Assembly (NCBI GenBank): GCA_024639825.1
Contig: JAHEGH010000011.1
Coordinates: 7,840 to 63,993 of the forward strand
From: Gammaproteobacteria bacterium
GTDB lineage: Bacteria; Pseudomonadota; Gammaproteobacteria; Steroidobacterales; Woeseiaceae
Direction of reading: 5' to 3'
DNA length: 56,154 bases
Shown here: piece after piece, positions 33,371 to 41,131 of the stretch
How positions within the stretch are numbered: position 1 is the stretch's first letter
Layout of the letters: every line of letters begins with the position of its first letter
The notes under the pieces: generated by a model
Told to the model about the DNA's origin: nothing
What the model saw: only the letters and a program-made list of their open reading frames with translations
Databases searched by the model: none
Translations under genes and position numbers: made by a program

Positions 33371-34832
33371 TCTTCTTCTCTCCAAACTGTTCGAGATGCT
33401 CTTCTTCGTAGCCGCGAAGAATCGGGTCCAGCGTCCGGCTGATGAGCGTCTGGATGCGGATGCGCTCAATCTGCGACCAGGTTGAGCGTTCGCCTTCCTG
33501 CATCAGCTCAGCGATTTCTTCGTGCGTTCGCCAGGACAGGGCCCGGAAAGGATTATGCAGCTTGGTCAAAGGCAGAATCGTAATGTCGCCGACGTAACTC
33601 TGGTTCATGACTGACAACAGAGAGTTCGCAACCCGCTTGACGTCCGGCACGGCTGACAGGGGTTTGTCGAGAACGGTAGCGCTGGCATTCACCCACGTCT
33701 TGGCGCTGGAAAATACCGCATGTTTTAGCGCCGACCAGGTATCGGGTTTACGCTCACGATCGTTGATGAACGGAATGACCATGGGGTTGGTCTGGCTCAC
33801 AATGTAATGATTAACGCCGTAGAGCCGGGCCAGGCGTTTGGCGGGCAGATCTTCGCTCAGCGAACCGTCGACCCAGCGACGCGAGCCGTGATACATCTGC
33901 CGCTCGCCGGCGTCGTTCTTTGCCATGAGTGTAACGGGAGGGAAAAAACCAGGGAATGCTGTCGATGCGAGTACGGCCTCGCGCATGAAAACATTCGGCG
34001 ACGTATCGGCATTGAGCAGCCGCGAGCGCTGCAGGGCTTCTGCGGGAGCGACCGACACGTTCATGTGACGGCCGGTGCGTTCCGCGGCTTCCTGAAATGT
34101 GTAGTCGGGAAGAAACAACTCCAGCATAGCCCAGACTTCATCCGCCGTGACACGCTCCGGGCTTATGAACGACGTAATGGCGTCCAGCATGCCCGCCGGG
34201 GATTGCGCACCTGGCATTTGTCCGGGGTCGAAAAAATCGCCGAGCTCGTCGTCGGAGCTGGCGCACATGACCGCGCCGACAAACGCGCCACCGCTCGATC
34301 CGGAAATGATATCCGGCAGCAGCCCCTGTTCCCAAAGCGCCTTGACCACACCGAGATGGAAGAACAGCAGGGTGCCGGAACCGCTCATCATCAAGGCCGA
34401 ACGGCCAAAGCAGTGGCTCGCCCGCCGGAAGAAATCGAGTTTTTCCTCGAAGCGGATGTCGTCAACCTTCGGGTTGGCGAGGTGTATCAGCGACTCAGTG
34501 ATTTCCTCCACGTATTCGCGGATCAAGTCCTTCGTTCCGAACTTTGTCTTGCCGTAAAGCGCGCTGCTTCCCATACCGCCAAGATTGCCGTGGATGCCCT
34601 CGTTAAGCGTAAATAGCAGGGCGCTGTTATCACCCTTTTTGCGTATCAGGCGCAGTTGATCGAGACGTGCGCGAATCGAGGCGAAGTCGAAGTGTTTGGA
34701 TTCGTCAATGGATTGCCATCGGTCGGTGCCCGACGCCTTATCGTGTTCCATGGCGGCCTGTTTCCATTCCTCATAACTCGCCGCCGCGTCCATGGCAGCT
34801 TCGAGTTTTTTGAGGCGTGTACTAAACACCAT
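33357..34832 (-). CDS. Patatin-like phospholipase with N-terminal DUF3336 domain
   Basis: A 491-aa lipid acyl hydrolase. The N-terminal DUF3336 region (about 1-135) is found in yeast Tgl-type and bacterial homologues. The patatin domain starts near 150 with GSGTLLFFHLGVVKAL, carries the nucleophile Ser in ISGSSGGAFVGA and the catalytic Asp in RRWVDGSLSED. It should hydrolyse phospholipid or triacylglycerol esters at membranes. It starts 12 bp after the acyl-CoA synthetase stop, with an AGAGGA ribosome binding site, and its 3' end overlaps the monoacylglycerol lipase start by 14 bp. Together with those neighbours it forms a lipid-to-acyl-CoA operon. Confidence 0.87.
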   Translation of the reverse strand: MVFSTRLKKLEAAMDAAASYEEWKQAAMEHDKASGTDRWQSIDESKHFDFASIRARLDQLRLIRKKGDNSALLFTLNEGIHGNLGGMGSSALYGKTKFGTKDLIREYVEEITESLIHLANPKVDDIRFEEKLDFFRRASHCFGRSALMMSGSGTLLFFHLGVVKALWEQGLLPDIISGSSGGAFVGAVMCASSDDELGDFFDPGQMPGAQSPAGMLDAITSFISPERVTADEVWAMLELFLPDYTFQEAAERTGRHMNVSVAPAEALQRSRLLNADTSPNVFMREAVLASTAFPGFFPPVTLMAKNDAGERQMYHGSRRWVDGSLSEDLPAKRLARLYGVNHYIVSQTNPMVIPFINDRERKPDTWSALKHAVFSSAKTWVNASATVLDKPLSAVPDVKRVANSLLSVMNQSYVGDITILPLTKLHNPFRALSWRTHEEIAELMQEGERSTWSQIERIRIQTLISRTLDPILRGYEEEHLEQFGEKKIAAL

Positions 34833-34844
34833 TTGGATCCTCTG

Positions 34845-36524
34845 TCAGGCAGCACCCCTGAGTGCTTCGGCCATGTAGGCACGCATCTCAATCTTACGGA
34901 TCTTCCCGGTCACTGTCATTGGAAACTCTTCGACAAAACGCACGTAGCGCGGGATCTTGAAGTGTGAGATCTGGCCCTTGCAGAACTCCCGGATGTCTTC
35001 TTCGGTTGCGGTCTGGCCGTCTTTCAGCTGAATCCAGGCGCATACTTCCTCGCCCATTTTTGGATCCTCGACGCCGAATACCTGTGCCTCGCTGATCTTC
35101 GGATGTGTGTACAGGAACTCTTCAATTTCTCGCGGGTAGATGTTCTCGCCGCCGCGGATGATCATGTCCTTGATGCGGCCTGTGATGCGAACGTAACCAT
35201 GCTCGTTCATCGTGCCGAGATCGCCAGAATGAAGCCATCCGTCAATAATGGTCTCGGCTGTCTTCTCTTCGTCATCCCAGTATCCTTTCATAACCGAATA
35301 GCCGCGCGTACAGATTTCACCCTGTTCGCCTATCGGGACAACGTGGTCCTCGGCGTCGACAATCTTGATCTCGACATAGGGAATCGGTCTGCCGACCGTC
35401 TGCGTGCGATTCTCCATCGAATCTTCGGGCAGGGTCATATGATTGATCGGACTGACTTCCGTCTGGCCGTAACCGATCAGCACGTTCTCCATATGCATGT
35501 CTCGGATTATGCGCTTCATCAACTCTTCCGGGCAGGGTGCTCCTGCGATAATGCCGGTACGCAGCGTTGAAAGGTCGAACTGGTCGAAATCCGGATGATC
35601 CAGTTCGGTTACAAACATCGTCGGCACACCGTGCAGCGCCGTGCACTTTTCTGCCTCGACTGCCTCCAGCGTGGACAGCGGGTCGTAGACGGGACTGGCG
35701 AAGACCATTGTTGCGCCATGCGACACCGCGGCGAGCACGCCGAGCACCATGCCGAAGCAGTGATAAAGCGGCACCGGAATGCAAAGCTTGTCGTCCGGTG
35801 TCAACGCCATGCCTTTGCCGGCTTCGTGGCCATTATTCAGAATGTTCACATGCGTCAGCGTGGCGCCTTTGGGGTTGCCGGTGGTGCCGCTGGTAAATTG
35901 GATATTGATGGCATCATCAGGACGCAGCTGATGTTCAAACTGGGCCATGCGCTCGTGCGCGCTCGCGTCTCCCAATGAACAGACCTCTGCAAAATTGAAC
36001 ATGCCCGGTGACGCCGTGTCACCCATGCGAACGACAGTCGTCAGCTGCGGCAATTTCTGTGCGCGCAGGTAGCCAGGCTCACAGGTTGCGATCTCCGGTG
36101 CCAGTGTATTCAGCATTTTCAGGTATTCGCTGGACTTGAATTGCTCGGCTGCAATGATTGCCTTACAGCCAACCTTGTTCAGGACAAATTCGAGCTCGAA
36201 CAGGCGGTACGCAGGATTAATGCATACCATGATCGCGCCGATCTTCGCGGTCGCAAACTGGGTCAGCACCCATTCGTAACTGTTGGGTCCCCAGATGCCG
36301 ACGCGGTCACCGGGTTCGATGCCGAGACCGATCAGCCCTGCGGCCAGGCGGCCAACCTGTTCCTGAAATTCACGATAGGTCCAGCGGATATCCTGATGGC
36401 GTACAACCAGGGCCAGGGTGTCCGGATTTTCATCGACGACGCGGTCGAAGCAGCGGCCTATGGTCTCGTACAACAGCTGGCCGGAACCCTCGCCCGTCAT
36501 GTAGCTTTGGGTCAGTTTTTTCAT
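34845..36524 (-). CDS. Acyl-CoA synthetase (AMP-forming), medium/long-chain type
   Basis: An AMP-dependent ligase of about 559 aa. The P-loop IQFTSGTTGNPKGATLTH is near 180, the substrate region YGQTEVSPINHM near 350, the adenylate motif YWDDEEKTAETIIDGWLHSGDLG near 405, and the C-terminal catalytic lysine in TVTGKIRKIEM. It activates fatty acids released by the lipases downstream for beta-oxidation or PHA formation. A TTG at 36542 would add six residues; the ATG at 36524 (MKKLTQSYM) is preferred, although neither has a strong ribosome binding site. It is the first gene of the lipase operon and divergent from the cNMP-binding gene by under 90 bp. Confidence 0.86.
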   Translation of the reverse strand: MKKLTQSYMTGEGSGQLLYETIGRCFDRVVDENPDTLALVVRHQDIRWTYREFQEQVGRLAAGLIGLGIEPGDRVGIWGPNSYEWVLTQFATAKIGAIMVCINPAYRLFELEFVLNKVGCKAIIAAEQFKSSEYLKMLNTLAPEIATCEPGYLRAQKLPQLTTVVRMGDTASPGMFNFAEVCSLGDASAHERMAQFEHQLRPDDAINIQFTSGTTGNPKGATLTHVNILNNGHEAGKGMALTPDDKLCIPVPLYHCFGMVLGVLAAVSHGATMVFASPVYDPLSTLEAVEAEKCTALHGVPTMFVTELDHPDFDQFDLSTLRTGIIAGAPCPEELMKRIIRDMHMENVLIGYGQTEVSPINHMTLPEDSMENRTQTVGRPIPYVEIKIVDAEDHVVPIGEQGEICTRGYSVMKGYWDDEEKTAETIIDGWLHSGDLGTMNEHGYVRITGRIKDMIIRGGENIYPREIEEFLYTHPKISEAQVFGVEDPKMGEEVCAWIQLKDGQTATEEDIREFCKGQISHFKIPRYVRFVEEFPMTVTGKIRKIEMRAYMAEALRGAA

Positions 36525-36610
36525 GGCGATATTGTCTATCAAACGTGCGAGGCCAGTAATGTGGCTAACCCCAATTGACCCCGTATTTGCCGCAGCGGAT
36601 AGTATTTACC

Positions 36611-37090
36611 ATGAACGATAAAGCAAATCTCATTGCCGGCTCGTCGCTTGGCGCCGAGCTCTCCGATAGCGAAGTTGAGATCCTGGGAGGGCTCATGGAC
36701 GAGCGCAGCCTGGTCGATGACGAGTTCCTGTTTGAGGACGGTATGGCGGATGACTCACTACATATCATCCTGACCGGCAAGGTCGAAGTGGTCAAACGAA
36801 CCGGGGATGATAATTTTGCGAGTCTTGCGGTTCTGCGTGAAGGGGAATTGGCCGGAGAGCTGAGCTTCATAGACGGCGCACCGCACACGGTCGGCCTGCG
36901 GGCCCTATGTGAGACGCGTGTCCTGTCCCTGAAGCGTACGGCATTTGAGGGGATCATCGACTCGAACCCGCAGCTGGTCTACAAGGTCATGCGGGCTGTG
37001 GCGCGCTCTGCTCATCGTATCGTGCATCGCATGAATACCGAGTTTGTTGAGCTCTCAAATTACATATTCAAGCAGCATGGCCGGTATTGA
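36611..37090 (+). CDS. Stand-alone cyclic nucleotide-binding domain protein
   Basis: A protein of about 159 aa consisting of one Crp/cNMP-binding fold (DSLHIILTGKVEVVKRTGDDNFASLAVLREGELAGELSFIDGAPHTVGLRA, about 46-100) plus a C-terminal helix. The ligand-binding pocket has GELSFIDGAPHTV, resembling the cAMP phosphate-binding cassette GE...RT but with H in place of the Arg, so cAMP binding is doubtful. There is no helix-turn-helix, so it is not a Crp-type regulator. The ATG at 36611 is preferred over the TTG at 36575. Such proteins may regulate a partner or bind another ligand. A bidirectional hairpin terminator follows at 37112-37138. Confidence 0.75.
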   Translation: MNDKANLIAGSSLGAELSDSEVEILGGLMDERSLVDDEFLFEDGMADDSLHIILTGKVEVVKRTGDDNFASLAVLREGELAGELSFIDGAPHTVGLRALCETRVLSLKRTAFEGIIDSNPQLVYKVMRAVARSAHRIVHRMNTEFVELSNYIFKQHGRY

Positions 37091-37111
37091 TTCGATACGG
37101 CTTGGGGTATG

Positions 37112-37138
37112 AAAAGGGCGCCTTACGGCGCCCTTTTT
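37112..37138. terminator. Bidirectional rho-independent terminator
   Basis: A GGGCGCC/GGCGCCC stem (37116-37122 with 37127-37133) with a 4-base loop, flanked by A4 on the left and T5 on the right. It lies between the cNMP-binding gene and the convergent EF-G-like gene (ending at 37154), and can stop transcripts from both sides. Confidence 0.85.
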
Positions 37139-37153
37139 GTTTGCCCGTTTTGT

Positions 37154-39190
37154 CTACTCGGCGGCCGCGGCCTCTTTGAGTTGCTTCATCTCGCTGGCCG
37201 GTACCTCTGCATAGTGACTAAAGTCCATTGTGAAGCTGCCATCGCCACCCGTGAGCGATTTCAGTCGCGAATGATAGCCTTGCAGCTCATGTAGAGGCGC
37301 CTGTCCTGAGACCACCAGACGGCCGTCAGGCAAGGCGTCGGTGCCGCTGATCATGCCACGCATGCCCGACAGGTCGCCCGTAACACCGCCGACACAGTCA
37401 CTCGGAATGGTGAAGTCGACCTGGACAATGGGCTCCATAACGATGGGTCGTGCCTTGGCAACGGCGTCGACAAACGCCTTTTTGCCAGCCTGTACGAACG
37501 CGATTTCCTTGGAATCCACCGAATGGTGTTTGCCATCGTAAACCGTGACCTTGATGTCCTGCATCGGATAGCCGTGTATGGCGCCTTCCTTCATGACCTG
37601 GCGTACGCCATTCTCAACCGCCGGGATAAACTGGTAGGGGATGGCTCCGCCGACAACCTTGTTCTCGAACTCAAAACCAGTGCCCGCCGGCAGTGGCTCG
37701 ACACGCAGGTAGACCTCACCGAACTGGCCCGCGCCGCCGGTTTGTTTCTTGTGACGGTGATGCCCTTCAGCCTTGCCCGTAATTGTCTCGCGGTAGGCGA
37801 TCGACGGGAGCGACGTCACAATTTCAAGACCATGGCGATCCTTTATCTGCTGCAATACGGTCGCGAGGTGCAGCTCACCCAGCCCCCGCAGGACGACCTC
37901 GTTCAACGTGGCGTTGTGCTCTACATGAAGGGACGGATCTTCCGCTTCCGCGACGTGCAGGGCGTCTGACGTCTTCTGGGCGTCGGCATCGTTCTTTGGC
38001 CGAATGGCGAGACCGAACATGGGCTGCGGCAGCTTAACGGGCTTCAGGTGAAAATGGTCTTCGTCGTGCGAGTCGTGCAGCACGGCATCGTAGTGAGCAT
38101 CCTCAACACGCGGTACGGCGCAGATGTCGCCCGGTACGCCGACCTCGGCCTTCGTATGCGTTTCGCCGTTGACCTTCAGTAACTGTGTTGCCTTGAATGG
38201 CTTGCGGGCGTCGCCAACAAACAGCTGGTTGCCGGCCTTGATGGTGCCCTGGTGAATGCGGAATACACCGAGTCGACCCTTGAAGGTATCGATGTTGACC
38301 ATGAATACATGTGCGATCGCATGCAGCTCGGGATCCGGTTTGACCTTGGCTTCCTTTGCGTCTGCACCTTCACCGCTGAGAAATTTGGGAGGGTTTGCCT
38401 CGGTTGGGTTGGGCATCAGGTGTTCGAAAATCTGCAGCAACTGGCGAATACCGACGCCGGTCTCAGCGGAAACAAAACAGACGGGTACAAGGTGCTCTTC
38501 GCGCAGCGCCTTTTCGAAAGGATCATGCAGTTGCTCGGGCTGCAGGTCCTCTCCCTGCTCGAGATACAGCTCCATTAGGTCCTCGTCGACCTCGACAACC
38601 TGATCGACGATTTGCGTGTGCGCTTCTGCGACGGAACTGAACGCGGTTGCGTCGCCCTCGGGCTGGAAGAAGCAGTCGACGACGGCGGTACCGTCGGCTG
38701 ACGGCAGGTTGATCGGCAGGCACTCAGGACCGAAAGCTTCCTGAATGTCGTTGAATACTTTTTCGAGGTTTACATCCTCGGCGTCAATCTGGTTGACGAT
38801 AATCATGCGGCACATGCGTCTTTCGTGTGCTGCCTTCATCATGCGGCGGGCGATCATCTCGACGCCAGCCTGGGCGTTGATAACAATTGCTGCCGTTTCA
38901 GCGGCCGGCATGACCGAGAGGGCGCGCCCGTAGAAGTCGCGGTATCCCGGGGTATCGATCAGGTTGATGTGAATTCCATCGTGATCGAGGTGTAAGACTG
39001 AGTTGACCTGCGAGTGTCCGATTTCCTTCTCGCGTGGTGTGTAGTCGGAAACGGTGGTGCCTTTTTCGATCGAGCCTTTTTCCGCGAGTTTTCCGCCAGC
39101 AAACAGCAGGGCTTCTGTTAGCAGGGTCTTTCCCGCGTGGCTCGGTCCCACCAGGCAGACGTTACGGATATCAGCAGTAGAATAGGGCAT
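37154..39190 (-). CDS. Elongation factor G paralogue (EF-G-like GTPase)
   Basis: A 678-aa translational GTPase with G1 GPSHAGKT near 15, G2/switch region TVSDYTPREKEIGHS, G3 DTPGY and the following domains II-V of EF-G (including GDLSGMRGMISGTDA near 610). The G4 motif reads NQID instead of NKxD, as in some divergent EF-G-like proteins. It lacks the str operon context (no rpsL, rpsG or tuf), so it is a paralogue rather than the housekeeping fusA. Paralogues of this type (FusA2/EF-G-like) are thought to act in ribosome recycling or stress, but that cannot be told here. It ends near the hairpin at 37112-37138. Confidence 0.85.
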   Translation of the reverse strand: MPYSTADIRNVCLVGPSHAGKTLLTEALLFAGGKLAEKGSIEKGTTVSDYTPREKEIGHSQVNSVLHLDHDGIHINLIDTPGYRDFYGRALSVMPAAETAAIVINAQAGVEMIARRMMKAAHERRMCRMIIVNQIDAEDVNLEKVFNDIQEAFGPECLPINLPSADGTAVVDCFFQPEGDATAFSSVAEAHTQIVDQVVEVDEDLMELYLEQGEDLQPEQLHDPFEKALREEHLVPVCFVSAETGVGIRQLLQIFEHLMPNPTEANPPKFLSGEGADAKEAKVKPDPELHAIAHVFMVNIDTFKGRLGVFRIHQGTIKAGNQLFVGDARKPFKATQLLKVNGETHTKAEVGVPGDICAVPRVEDAHYDAVLHDSHDEDHFHLKPVKLPQPMFGLAIRPKNDADAQKTSDALHVAEAEDPSLHVEHNATLNEVVLRGLGELHLATVLQQIKDRHGLEIVTSLPSIAYRETITGKAEGHHRHKKQTGGAGQFGEVYLRVEPLPAGTGFEFENKVVGGAIPYQFIPAVENGVRQVMKEGAIHGYPMQDIKVTVYDGKHHSVDSKEIAFVQAGKKAFVDAVAKARPIVMEPIVQVDFTIPSDCVGGVTGDLSGMRGMISGTDALPDGRLVVSGQAPLHELQGYHSRLKSLTGGDGSFTMDFSHYAEVPASEMKQLKEAAAAE

Positions 39191-39623
39191 GAGCTTGTCC
39201 TCTCAGTCTTGTTTGCCGACAGCATAGCGCACGGTGCGCGGCGCTAGTATTTCGGTTTTACACGTTCCGCGGACCCTGCAGCCAGTCATGCGCGCTAAGA
39301 AAAATATTCCGATTTTTCAAGAACTTGATAGATTCGGGTCCCATTATTCTGACGGCGGGTCAAATAATTTTGAAAAGAATAACGCATTCAGAAACAACTT
39401 ATTGGTGCCGTACCCGTATCCAGGAAATTTCGGGCCTTTCGTCCCAGGCAATGACCGTTGTCCAGGGGTTGTTGTTCGTCGGCGCCATGGTTTCCTTGAA
39501 ATTCTTGTGCAGGGCTCGAGGTGCGTAATAGGCATTCCATTCAAAGACGTAGCCATACCTTGTAGTTCTGAGCTTGCCAACACTATCGTGATAGTCTGGC
39601 AAAAAAACAGGAGTGGCTGTGTC
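39191..39623. other. 433-bp non-coding spacer with AT-rich patch and possible gene remnant
   Basis: Between the EF-G-like gene and the M20 peptidase there are about 430 bp with lower GC content than the flanks (39290-39400 is particularly AT-rich). On the minus strand, 39399-39570 reads without stop as GYVFEWNAYYAPRALHKNF...NNNPWTTVIAWDER, which has protein-like composition but no start or neighbouring domain. I cannot identify it; it may be a gene remnant or chance. The plus strand is also open from 39234, but without protein-like content. No repeat or operator was recognised. Confidence 0.35.
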
Positions 39624-41054
39624 ATGTTCAGGTTGTTGATAAGCATCGTTTGTCTGCTTGCAGCGGGTTCCGTGTTCGGGCAGGCGCACAGCTCGTCCTA
39701 CACAAAGGACTACCAGCGCGAAGCGCACGACATTTTCGATGCCATCATAGGGATGCGCACCGCAGCGGGGCACGGTAACGTGCCGGCAATGGCTGAGTAC
39801 CTGGCCGACCGTTTCCGCAAGGGGGGGTTCGATGAAGAGGATATTCATATCGTGCCCCATACCGTGGAAACCGGCGAAAAAGTTGCGTCACTGGTCGTTC
39901 GTTATCGTGGCAACGGGCTGGCGAACAGGAAGCCCGTGCTGTTGCTCGCACATATGGACGTCGTCGATGCAATTCGATCGGACTGGGTGCGCGATCCGTA
40001 CACGCTGATAGAGGAAGATGGTTTCTTCTTCGGCCGTGGTACGAGGGATAACAAGACCGGCGTGGCGATGCTTACAGCCACCTTTCTGCGACTGCAACGT
40101 GAGAATTTCACGCCGACGCGGGACTTCATCATCGCCTTCACCGGTGACGAAGAAACCAACATGGAGACGATTCGCTCGCTCGTCACCGAGCACCGTGCGC
40201 TGGTAGACGCTGAATACGTCCTAAATACTGATGCGGGCGGCGGCTACCGGGACCATGATCACGATCCTGTGGCATACCTGTTGCAGGCGGCCGAGAAGAC
40301 CTATGTGACCTACGAGCTGACTATTCGCAATCCGGGCGGGCACAGCTCGCGGCCGCGGGCAGACAACGCCATTTACGAGCTGGCAACGGTTCTTAAGAAC
40401 ATCGAGGCCTATCGTTTCCCGATTCGTACTAACGAAATTTCCCTGGGCTATTTCAGGGAGATGTCGACCCTGGTAGACGGAGAACTTGGTGCGGCGATGG
40501 CTGAGTTTGCACGCGATCCCGGCAATGCAGATGCGCAGGCCGTTCTTGAGGCCACTCCTGGCGAGGTCGGTGTGACCCGTACCACCTGCGTCGCCACGAT
40601 GCTGTCTGCCGGGCATGCCGAGAATGCGTTACCCCAGACTGCCACGGCGACGGTGAATTGCAGGGTATTCCCAGGCGTACCGGTGACCGAGGTGGAGGCG
40701 CAGCTCATGCAGGCGGCCGACAATCCGGCACTCGAGATTAGCGTTGCCTACAAACCCATGGAGGGCCCGATGTCGCCGCTGCAGGAAGCGGTGACGGCAA
40801 CCGTAGGTAACGCGGCGAATGCTTTTCATGGCACGGTACCCCTTGTTCCGTACATGGCAGCAAGCGCGACAGATAGCCTGCATACCCGGCTTGCGGGCAT
40901 GCCATCTTATGGTGCGATGGGTCTGTTCATGCGCCAGGAAGATATATTTTCCCATGGCCTGAACGAACGTGTGCCCGTCGATTCATTTTATCTCGCGCTG
41001 GAGTTCTGGCACCAGATCCTGACCGAACTCGGCAGCGAACGCGCAGCCCGCTAA
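39624..41054 (+). CDS. Exported M20/M25/M40-family metallopeptidase
   Basis: A 476-aa zinc peptidase with a signal peptide (MFRLLISIVCLLAAGSVFGQ). The zinc-binding set is visible: LLAHMDVVDA near 105, GRGTRDNKTGVAM near 137, the catalytic GDEETNM near 170, and the C-terminal HGLNERVPVD near 445; the dimerisation domain lies around 200-330. Such exported aminoacylases/carboxypeptidases cleave peptides or N-acyl amino acids in the periplasm. The ATG at 39624 has an AGGAG site at 39609-39613. The open frame extends to 39234, but that part has no recognisable domain. Monocistronic. Substrate unknown. Confidence 0.86.
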   Translation: MFRLLISIVCLLAAGSVFGQAHSSSYTKDYQREAHDIFDAIIGMRTAAGHGNVPAMAEYLADRFRKGGFDEEDIHIVPHTVETGEKVASLVVRYRGNGLANRKPVLLLAHMDVVDAIRSDWVRDPYTLIEEDGFFFGRGTRDNKTGVAMLTATFLRLQRENFTPTRDFIIAFTGDEETNMETIRSLVTEHRALVDAEYVLNTDAGGGYRDHDHDPVAYLLQAAEKTYVTYELTIRNPGGHSSRPRADNAIYELATVLKNIEAYRFPIRTNEISLGYFREMSTLVDGELGAAMAEFARDPGNADAQAVLEATPGEVGVTRTTCVATMLSAGHAENALPQTATATVNCRVFPGVPVTEVEAQLMQAADNPALEISVAYKPMEGPMSPLQEAVTATVGNAANAFHGTVPLVPYMAASATDSLHTRLAGMPSYGAMGLFMRQEDIFSHGLNERVPVDSFYLALEFWHQILTELGSERAAR

Positions 41055-41063
41055 CAAGCCTGG

Positions 41064-41093
41064 AAAAAAAGAGGCGCCCATGATGGGCGCCTC
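41064..41093 (-). terminator. Rho-independent terminator of the octahaem cytochrome gene
   Basis: Read on the minus strand, an 11-bp GC-rich stem (GAGGCGCCCAT and its complement, plus coordinates 41071-41093) with a very short loop is followed by seven T (A-tract 41064-41070 on plus). It lies about 40 bp after the stop of the cytochrome gene and 17 bp after the convergent peptidase gene. The T-tract is only on the minus-strand exit, but the hairpin may also slow plus-strand transcription. Confidence 0.88.
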
Positions 41094-41131
41094 CGAATTG
41101 CCGTTCAATGTTAATCGCGGCAAGGGGAACC

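Noticed and set aside
36611-37090. Crp/Fnr transcription regulator
   Set aside because: Only the cyclic-nucleotide-binding fold is present; the helix-turn-helix domain is missing and the frame stops after one helix.
39234-39623. Upstream extension of the M20 peptidase to 606 aa
   Set aside because: The added 130 residues have no domain, precede a classical signal peptide and lack a ribosome site; ATG 39624 with AGGAG at 39609 is much better.
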